In this document: positions 38,815 to 43,882 of the stretch, in pieces
Numbering within the stretch: position 1 is the first letter of the stretch
Layout: every line of letters begins with the position of its first letter
NCBI GenBank assembly: GCA_946541845.1
Contig: CAMNJW010000008.1
Location: 1-43,882 of the forward strand
Length of the DNA stretch: 43,882 nt
Reading direction: 5' to 3'
Source: an uncultured Methanobrevibacter sp.
Lineage (GTDB): Archaea > Methanobacteriota > Methanobacteria > Methanobacteriales > Methanobacteriaceae
Position numbers and translations under genes: made by a program
Notes under the pieces: generated by a model
What the model was told of the DNA's origin: nothing
The model's database searches: none
Seen by the model: the letters and a program-made list of their open reading frames with translations, nothing else

Positions 38815-40926
38815 ACTTTCTATTTCTTTTTTTAAGAATTTATAAATGGATTGAGATCCAATCAGTTCATCCGGTGCTTCCCATTCTGATGGGTATAATA
38901 TGAATGGTTTGGTTTGGTCTCCTCCAAGACCTCCATGGCTGCCGATTAATTCTTCGAAGGCACAGACTTCGTTATTTTTTGCATCATAAAAACTGTTCAC
39001 TAAAATGTCAGGCATATTTTTGAATGAATTTTGCCTTTTCAGGTGTCTTGCAGCGTTCCGGCCAAAGTCTTCAAGTGGATTTTCACCAATAATCTTGTCA
39101 GTGTCTAAATAATAAATTCCATTTTGACCAATAGCCATTCCACCATTTGTAATTGAGTTTACCATGATGAATCCGATTCCAGAATGCTTTACAAGTCCTG
39201 GAATTAAATCAGGAAATAGCATTACTATTTCTTCGTATGTTAGGCGTTGTTTCCATTGTGTTAAGTATATTAAACCAAGATTTCCGGAACCCAAAACAAT
39301 CAGTTCGGAATCTTTTGCCTTTTTGGTGCTGTGCTCTATGCTTTCATGGCCGGTGATGTATTCTAGGCTATTGGAGTATTTTTCCCTTAGATTTTCATAC
39401 TGTTCATTTTCAAATATGATTGCAGGTTTTCTCTTGCCGATTCCATCTCTTAAATTTTGCAGGGATTCATTATCTTCAAATAAATCGTCACGGACAGTTT
39501 CAACTCTTTCTTTTATGCTTTTCAATTGTTTATTTTCCGGAAGAAGTGCGTCTCTAAAGTGGTCTATGTTATATTCGCTTTTAAACATTTTCAAGTCATC
39601 CGGAAGCAATCTTCTCACGTAATTTCCCAATGTGATTCCGTATCTTTGCTTGAATGTTGCACCATTACTTTGGCCGTGATCTGATAGGATGACTAACTTA
39701 TAATCTCTTTCACTCATGTCTATTGCAGATTGTAATCTGTTAATTTGGATATCAATTTGTTTTAAAACGCCCCATACATCGTTATCCTGGACTCCTGAGT
39801 GATGCGCGATTTCATCATAGCCCATGTAAGTTGCATAAGCAGTATCAATATTAGCAGTCAATATCTCGCTTGTTAGGATTTCAGTTGTCGCTTCCCTTAA
39901 AACGACATTAGCTCCTGCTCTGACTGCAGCATAAACAACTGTTCTTCTAAGTCTCGGCTGGATATTTTTTAATCGATGAATGATTTGGGATTTAAATTCA
40001 ACTAATATGTCCCATAAAAACAATACAAATATTCTTTGAAAATTGTATGCATCTAAAAAGACAGTATGCAATGTTTTATTATATATCCGGGATATTCCTC
40101 CCAGTTTTGATGAGGTCAATGCTGAATATTGGCTGTCTCCTGAAAACATGTTCGCTATGCTTATTCCGTTCACTAGCAATCCTTTCCCGTCTGTAATCTT
40201 TTTTTCAATTTCAGGAGCATCGCTTAATTTTCCGGAAACTATGATTTTATTGTTGTTTTCCTTTTCAACCCATCTGTATGCAACAATGTTTTCATTGTTT
40301 CCATGCAGTATTCCGGCTTGGCTTGCTCCTGTTTGTGAGGACAGGTCAGTTTCCCATTGCTTTAGGTTGTGTGTTTCATTGTCAATCCATGATTTGATTG
40401 TTGGCATCATGCCTTTGTCAATTGCTTTTTTCAATGTATTGATAGATAAACCATCTATTTCAATCATTATGACTCCGGAGTATCGTTTCTTATAAGGTGT
40501 TTTCTGCTTAACTGCATATTTCAGGATATTTTGAATGTAGCTATCATAGTAATTTGTGTTTGTGATGTTTGTTACAAATGTTGTAGCTATCGCCATCATT
40601 ATTGGGACTTGCCAGAATCCGTAAAATCCCATTGAAACTCCTGGAATGAAATATGAAACGATATAAAATATTATGGAGTTGATTAGCAATGCTCCAATAC
40701 CGAATGTCAGTATGATAAATTTCATTAAAAACCTTCTAAATATTGGCCATAATAGGGAGTTTGCAATTGATACTCCGATAACAATGATGAATGAATTATA
40801 CCATGGCCCCAATGTAAAGTCGGCACTAATGTAATCAACAAAGATTACAATTGCCATGTTTGCTAAAACCAATAACACTGTTGTTATTGCAGTTTTCATT
40901 GAGGAAATAATTTTAGATCTATTCAT
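38803..40926 (-). CDS. Membrane-anchored alkaline phosphatase superfamily phosphodiesterase
   Basis: A 707-residue fusion. Residues about 13-35, 40-62, 66-94 and 100-120 are four membrane helices resembling small holin-type domains. From about 150 a type I phosphodiesterase/alkaline-phosphatase fold follows, with metal ligands in IEIDGLS (D158), a probable nucleophile T199 in SSQTGASQAG, YDEIAHHSG (D371, H375/376), LSDHGQS (D416, H417) and GSHGGLGG (H664). Predicted topology does not settle which side of the membrane the active site faces. Its start overlaps the end of the calcineurin-like gene by 4 bases. The substrate, possibly a phospholipid or nucleotide, is not evident. Confidence 0.82.
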   Translation of the reverse strand: MNRSKIISSMKTAITTVLLVLANMAIVIFVDYISADFTLGPWYNSFIIVIGVSIANSLLWPIFRRFLMKFIILTFGIGALLINSIIFYIVSYFIPGVSMGFYGFWQVPIMMAIATTFVTNITNTNYYDSYIQNILKYAVKQKTPYKKRYSGVIMIEIDGLSINTLKKAIDKGMMPTIKSWIDNETHNLKQWETDLSSQTGASQAGILHGNNENIVAYRWVEKENNNKIIVSGKLSDAPEIEKKITDGKGLLVNGISIANMFSGDSQYSALTSSKLGGISRIYNKTLHTVFLDAYNFQRIFVLFLWDILVEFKSQIIHRLKNIQPRLRRTVVYAAVRAGANVVLREATTEILTSEILTANIDTAYATYMGYDEIAHHSGVQDNDVWGVLKQIDIQINRLQSAIDMSERDYKLVILSDHGQSNGATFKQRYGITLGNYVRRLLPDDLKMFKSEYNIDHFRDALLPENKQLKSIKERVETVRDDLFEDNESLQNLRDGIGKRKPAIIFENEQYENLREKYSNSLEYITGHESIEHSTKKAKDSELIVLGSGNLGLIYLTQWKQRLTYEEIVMLFPDLIPGLVKHSGIGFIMVNSITNGGMAIGQNGIYYLDTDKIIGENPLEDFGRNAARHLKRQNSFKNMPDILVNSFYDAKNNEVCAFEELIGSHGGLGGDQTKPFILYPSEWEAPDELIGSQSIYKFLKKEIESLDS

Positions 40927-41795
40927 TCTATCGGTATTTTTTGTTTGTTTTTACTTTTTAAGGTAATAATTGTGATTTCAGGTTTGCAGTTAATTCTCAG
41001 CCTAAATGAATTTGTCCCAAGCCCTTTGCTTGTGTATTGAATCATGTCTCTGACTTTATAAAGCCCAACAGGGTATTTTCTAGAGTTTGGTCCTCTAAAT
41101 GGTGTAGACTCAAATTTTGGAATGATAAATTGTCCTCCATGGGAATGGCCTGAAATTTGCAGGTCAAATCTATTGGTCTGTGAGGATTCCTGTGCAAAGT
41201 CGGGTTCATGTGCCAGCAGGATGCTTGGGATGTTTTCAGGCATTTTGGCCAATACCTTGTCCAAGTCATCTGCACAGACTGTGCAGCTGTCAACACCGCA
41301 AATGTTTAGAAAGTCCCCTTCCTTTTCAAGAGTGCAGACATCATTGCTCAAATCGATTATGTCTGCATCGTTGAATATTTTCCGGATTTTATCAGCGCCC
41401 ATCCAGTGGTCATGATTTCCTAAAACTCCGAATTTGCCGTATTCTGCACTCAGCTTCTTAAAAGATTCTTTCAATGATTCCTCATAACCTTCAATAACAT
41501 AGGAAAAATAATCTCCGGTCAGCGTTATCATGTCTATATTCAATGTATTTACGTAATCAACGAGGTCATCCAAATATTCGGGATTTATCCATTGGCCCAA
41601 ATGGATGTCTGTTAAGTTCAAAATTCTGAAGTTGTGAAAATTCCACCCTAGATTATCCAGTTCTATGTCAACTTCAACTAAATCAATGTTTTTCTCACTA
41701 AACTCCTTATCCGGGAGCGTGGTGGTCATCGCATCCTGTATGGATTGGCGGATTTTCATTCCCTGTGGTTTGTCAATGTCATCATTTTTCATCAA
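40923..41795 (-). CDS. Calcineurin-like metallophosphoesterase (YkuE-type)
   Basis: A 290-residue phosphoesterase with all metal-site motifs: LTDIHLG (D63, H65), GDYF (D95), GNHDHW (N127, H128), AHEPD (H196) and SGHSHGGQ (H217, H219). The C-terminal layout with KYPVGLYK and a strand ending resembles YkuE-like enzymes acting on membrane-linked phosphodiesters, but this copy has no signal peptide or membrane helix, only a charged N-terminus of about 45 residues. It forms a two-gene unit with the membrane phosphodiesterase (4-base overlap). Confidence 0.85.
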   Translation of the reverse strand: MMKNDDIDKPQGMKIRQSIQDAMTTTLPDKEFSEKNIDLVEVDIELDNLGWNFHNFRILNLTDIHLGQWINPEYLDDLVDYVNTLNIDMITLTGDYFSYVIEGYEESLKESFKKLSAEYGKFGVLGNHDHWMGADKIRKIFNDADIIDLSNDVCTLEKEGDFLNICGVDSCTVCADDLDKVLAKMPENIPSILLAHEPDFAQESSQTNRFDLQISGHSHGGQFIIPKFESTPFRGPNSRKYPVGLYKVRDMIQYTSKGLGTNSFRLRINCKPEITIITLKSKNKQKIPIE

Positions 41796-41871
41796 GTATT
41801 AATTAATTTCTGAAACTATTTATAATTTTAAATACATACAATTAGATGTTATTATTGATTAAGTGATTATT

Positions 41872-43062
41872 ATGCTTCAAATTGCAGTTTGTGGAAAACC
41901 AAATGTTGGAAAATCATCTTTTTTCAATTCAGCAACAGCATCTGGTGTAGAAATGGCAAACTATCCATTCACAACCATTGATGCCAATAAGGCAGTTGCT
42001 CATGTTATTAAGGATTGTCCATGTCAAGAGTTAGGAGTTACATGCAATCCTCACAATTCAATCTGTATCGATGGAAAAAGATTGCTTCCAATAGAGATGA
42101 TAGACGTTGCAGGTTTGGTTCCTGGAGCGCATGAAGGAAAAGGATTAGGTAATAAATTTTTAGACGACTTAATGCAAGCTAAAGTATTTATCAATGTTAT
42201 TGATGCTTCAGGTTCAACAGACCTGGAAGGAAACCCAGTTGATCCTGGAAGCCATGATCCATTAGATGATTTGGAATTTTTGGAAAATGAGATTGTAATG
42301 TGGATGTATGGAATATTGTCTAAAAATTGGGTCAGGCTCATAAGAAAAGTGGGTGCTGAACACTTGGATATTTCAAAAGTACTGTTTGACCAATTGTCCG
42401 GTACAGGGATAGCTATCGAAGATATCATCGAAGCAAAAAGGACAATTGAACCTGATTACAATAAATGGGAAGAGGAAGACCTGATTGAACTCACCCGTAA
42501 TATCCTACACATTGCAAAGCCAATGATGATTATTGCAAACAAGGCTGACTTGCCGACTTCCGCTGAAAATATCAAAAGAATCCAGGAAAAGTATCCGAAT
42601 GTGATTCCAACTTCTGCAGGCTCTGAGCTTGCACTTGTAAAAGCGGCTGAAAGCGGTTTAATCAGTTATTTGTCTGGTGAAGATCATTTTGAAATATTAA
42701 AACCGGAAGAATTGTCTGAAGCTCAAAAGAAAGGTTTGGAATATATTCAAACAAATATCTTGGATGTTTATGGCAGCACTGGTGTTCAGGATGCATTAAA
42801 CTATGCAGTTTTCGAGTTGCTTGACAGAATTGTGGTGTATCCTGTTTCAGATGAGCACAAATACACTGATCAAAAGGGCAATGTCTTGCCTGACGGATTT
42901 TTAGTTCCAAATGGTGCAACACCAAAAGAACTGGCTTACATTGTCCACACAGATATCGGGGACAAGTTCATGCATGCAGTTGATGCAAGAAAAAACATGC
43001 GCGTTGCCAGTGACTACGAGCTAAAAGACGGAGACATTATCAGTATAATAACAAGAGGATAA
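41872..43062 (+). CDS. Archaeal YchF-type (Obg superfamily) GTP/ATP-binding translation factor with TGS domain
   Basis: A 396-residue P-loop protein. The N-terminal ATP/GTP loop is [27 protein letters not shown] is the switch region typical of YchF/OLA1 relatives, and ANKADLP is the base-recognition motif. A central insertion and a C-terminal TGS domain (about 315-396, ending [14 protein letters not shown]) follow. Archaeal members associate with ribosomes. The frame opens at GTG 41863; AAGTGAT before ATG 41872 and the normal N-terminus MLQIAVCG support the ATG. A hairpin follows the gene. Confidence 0.9.
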   Translation: MLQIAVCGKPNVGKSSFFNSATASGVEMANYPFTTIDANKAVAHVIKDCPCQELGVTCNPHNSICIDGKRLLPIEMIDVAGLVPGAHEGKGLGNKFLDDLMQAKVFINVIDASGSTDLEGNPVDPGSHDPLDDLEFLENEIVMWMYGILSKNWVRLIRKVGAEHLDISKVLFDQLSGTGIAIEDIIEAKRTIEPDYNKWEEEDLIELTRNILHIAKPMMIIANKADLPTSAENIKRIQEKYPNVIPTSAGSELALVKAAESGLISYLSGEDHFEILKPEELSEAQKKGLEYIQTNILDVYGSTGVQDALNYAVFELLDRIVVYPVSDEHKYTDQKGNVLPDGFLVPNGATPKELAYIVHTDIGDKFMHAVDARKNMRVASDYELKDGDIISIITRG

Positions 43063-43078
43063 TTCCTCTATTTTTTTT
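43054..43078 (+). terminator. Terminator of the YchF-type gene
   Basis: A 6-bp stem, AGAGGA (43054-43059) with TCCTCT (43064-43069), and a 4-base loop containing the stop codon, followed by A and eight T. Confidence 0.6.
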
Positions 43079-43208
43079 ATTTTACTATGTGTAAAAAGGA
43101 AGCTATAAAACACCTATTAAAGCTAATCATCATTTAAATTGTCGGTTTATTAAATTAGAAAATTTTGGATAACTCCAAACTAGGCTTCCTATTTGACATC
43201 ATAGATTG

Positions 43209-43304
43209 TTAGCAATTAAATAAGTTAAAAGCCAACAATAAGTAGTAACTTGCCATGAAGAAATAAGAGATAGCAAGCACTAAATTTTCAACTGCCATAT
43301 GCAT
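43209..43304 (-). CDS. Possible 31-residue hydrophobic peptide
   Basis: An ORF starting ATG CAT ATG and ending TAA. The peptide has a short polar start (MHMAVEN) and then a single strongly hydrophobic, aromatic segment containing AISYFFMASYYLLLAF, suited to one membrane span. A GGAG ribosome site is 3 bases from the first ATG and 9 bases from the second (43298), and lies in the 3' arm of the CTCCAAT/ATTGGAG hairpin. It overlaps the end of a 22-codon ORF in another frame. It might be a small membrane peptide or a frameshifted remnant; in-frame sequence after its stop also looks partly coding. Confidence 0.25.
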   Translation of the reverse strand: MHMAVENLVLAISYFFMASYYLLLAFNLFNC

Positions 43305-43356
43305 GTTCTCCAATTTTTATTGGAGTGTTTTTAATATAATGCTCTTTCCATTCCAT
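43288..43356 (-). CDS. Possible 22-residue leader peptide
   Basis: An ORF of 22 codons beginning MEWKEHYIKN and ending TGA, with an in-frame stop upstream of its ATG. A well-placed AGGTG ribosome site lies 5 bases before the ATG inside the 3' arm of a 9-bp hairpin (43356-43364 with 43385-43393). Its last codons overlap the start of the 31-residue ORF, and ribosomes reading it would open the hairpin covering that ORF's ribosome site. Could equally be the first exon-like piece of a frameshifted gene. Confidence 0.25.
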   Translation of the reverse strand: MEWKEHYIKNTPIKIGEHAYGS

Positions 43357-43722
43357 TAAAACACCTGTCTATTGAAATTTTATTGGTGTTTTAGAAATGA
43401 TTATTTTTACTTAAAACCTTATATATTTTATTTATTTTAAATATAACTATTGTATTTTCCATATATTGTTATTTTAAAGATGTAATATTGATGTAATAAT
43501 GTAATGGAAGTAGTAATGTTTATATATTTTAAAATTCATAGGATTGTATAACATCAAAGTGATGTTGGACTGCATATTGCAGACCTGTTTATTGATGTGA
43601 ATGAGGATGTGTCAAAATTTGTTAATCAAATTTATCCTTATTCATAAAACTGTTTTTGTAATTAATTATGGGACCATTAGTAAAAGCAGGTATTTAAATT
43701 AATGTTTCTTATGGAGATTACT

Positions 43723-43882
43723 ATGCTTAAATTGACTAAAAATTTAAAACCTGAAGAGTTTAAAGAATATTACTTTCTAAAAGAGGATTTAAAGAATTTT
43801 TGCAGGTCTGAAGGTTTAAAAGTTAGCGGATCCAAACAGGATTTGGAAAATAGAATTATTCATTATCTGGCCACAGGTGAAA
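43723..43882 (+). CDS. SAP-domain protein, N-terminal part
   Basis: Runs off the right edge. The 53 visible residues begin MLKLTKNLKPEEFKEYYFLK and continue KNFCRSEGLKVSGSKQDLENR, the helix-extended-helix pattern of a SAP motif (leucine, glycine and basic positions), a small DNA- or RNA-binding unit. GGAGAT lies 4 bases before the ATG. The rest of the protein, and so its function, lies outside the window. The upstream 660-bp spacer supplies its promoter. Confidence 0.7.
   Translation, partial: MLKLTKNLKPEEFKEYYFLKEDLKNFCRSEGLKVSGSKQDLENRIIHYLATGE

Larger units (their letters stand above)
43063..43722. other. 660-bp spacer with multiple hairpins and ORF fragments
   Basis: No gene of ordinary size. 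On the minus strand, between a TATA-like stretch (about 43420-43431) and 43090, lie a 9-bp hairpin (43356-43364/43385-43393), a 7-bp hairpin with 4-base loop (43308-43314/43319-43325), an imperfect 8-bp stem around 43204-43238, and a long-range AGGAAGC/GCTTCCT pair (43097-43103/43184-43190) followed on that strand by TTTTT. Two tiny ORFs overlap here. On the plus strand 43552-43647 is open and reads DVGLHIADLFIDV, recalling an RNase II/R-type segment, probably a remnant or chance. Either a small structured transcript or a decayed gene fits. Confidence 0.4.

Noticed and set aside
40043-40495. Plus-strand 150-codon ORF
   Set aside because: Antisense of the membrane phosphodiesterase gene; no ribosome site or family match.
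43552-43647. Plus-strand fragment reading DVGLHIADLFIDV, reminiscent of an RNase II/R catalytic segment
   Set aside because: Only 31 codons, no start codon, preceded by a stop, and the similarity stops after about eight residues; too little to call a pseudogene.

Overview
The window comes from a low-GC methanogenic archaeon of the Methanobacteriales, most probably a Methanobrevibacter-like gut or rumen species. The evidence is the start of F420-dependent methylene-H4MPT dehydrogenase (mtd) at the left edge, tandem Mur-type ligases plus an undecaprenyl-diphosphatase (pseudomurein wall chemistry), archaeal-only information genes (fused Kae1-Bud32, Hef, RfcS/RfcL, archaeal DHH nuclease, archaeal S15), cobamide genes (archaeal CobT, CbiE), the aconitase-X subunit of the archaeal mevalonate route, and a long secreted protein with Ig-like repeats typical of Methanobrevibacter surface adhesins. 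Spacers are very AT-rich, with TTTAAATA-type TATA boxes and GGAGGTGAT-type ribosome sites; several mRNAs look leaderless.

Layout. 1-4.2 kb: mtd (partial), tRNA-Val(UAC), ilvE-uppP, then cobT with a small unknown gene on the opposite strand. 4.2-9.4 kb: a plus-strand information block, kae1-bud32, XTP/dITP pyrophosphatase, rps15, DHH nuclease and aconitase X, the last three overlapping. 9.5-14.9 kb: two Mur ligases and the Hef helicase/nuclease. 14.9-19.2 kb: a minus-strand operon hisS-hisI-PIN/KH ATPase-TIM barrel protein. 19.3-25.2 kb: aroE plus an unknown gene, convergent with rfcS-rfcL, then an HtpX-like protease carrying an EF-hand loop and the TrmI tRNA methyltransferase. 25.3-29.7 kb: a small secreted protein, leuS and nadE on the minus strand.

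From about 29.8 kb the window becomes more accessory: an NTF2-like protein, a 450-bp spacer, a Bro-N/DinD-like gene flanked by a 14-bp direct repeat, a Get3/ArsA ATPase, and a 969-residue secreted Ig-repeat protein whose stop overlaps a four-helix membrane protein gene. Then come cbiE-hxlR, divergent from a zinc macrodomain hydrolase and class M sirtuin pair (a reversible protein ADP-ribosylation module), and an operon of a calcineurin-like phosphoesterase and a membrane-anchored alkaline-phosphatase-superfamily enzyme. The window ends with the archaeal YchF-type GTPase, a 660-bp spacer, and the start of a SAP-domain protein.

The most interesting points are: (1) the SirTM/Zn-macrodomain pair with a divergent single-cysteine HxlR regulator, dyads between the promoters, and a macrodomain gene whose best-placed start codon is ATA; (2) the secreted Ig-repeat protein/4-TM pair, which could be an anchored adhesin or a toxin-immunity-like pair, with an inverted repeat covering its start site; (3) in the right-hand spacer, two overlapping tiny minus-strand ORFs whose ribosome sites each lie in a hairpin stem, an arrangement resembling hok/mok-type coupled translation but equally open to reading as a decayed gene; (4) the EF-hand within HtpX. 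All functional statements rest on reading motifs by eye; no database search was possible.
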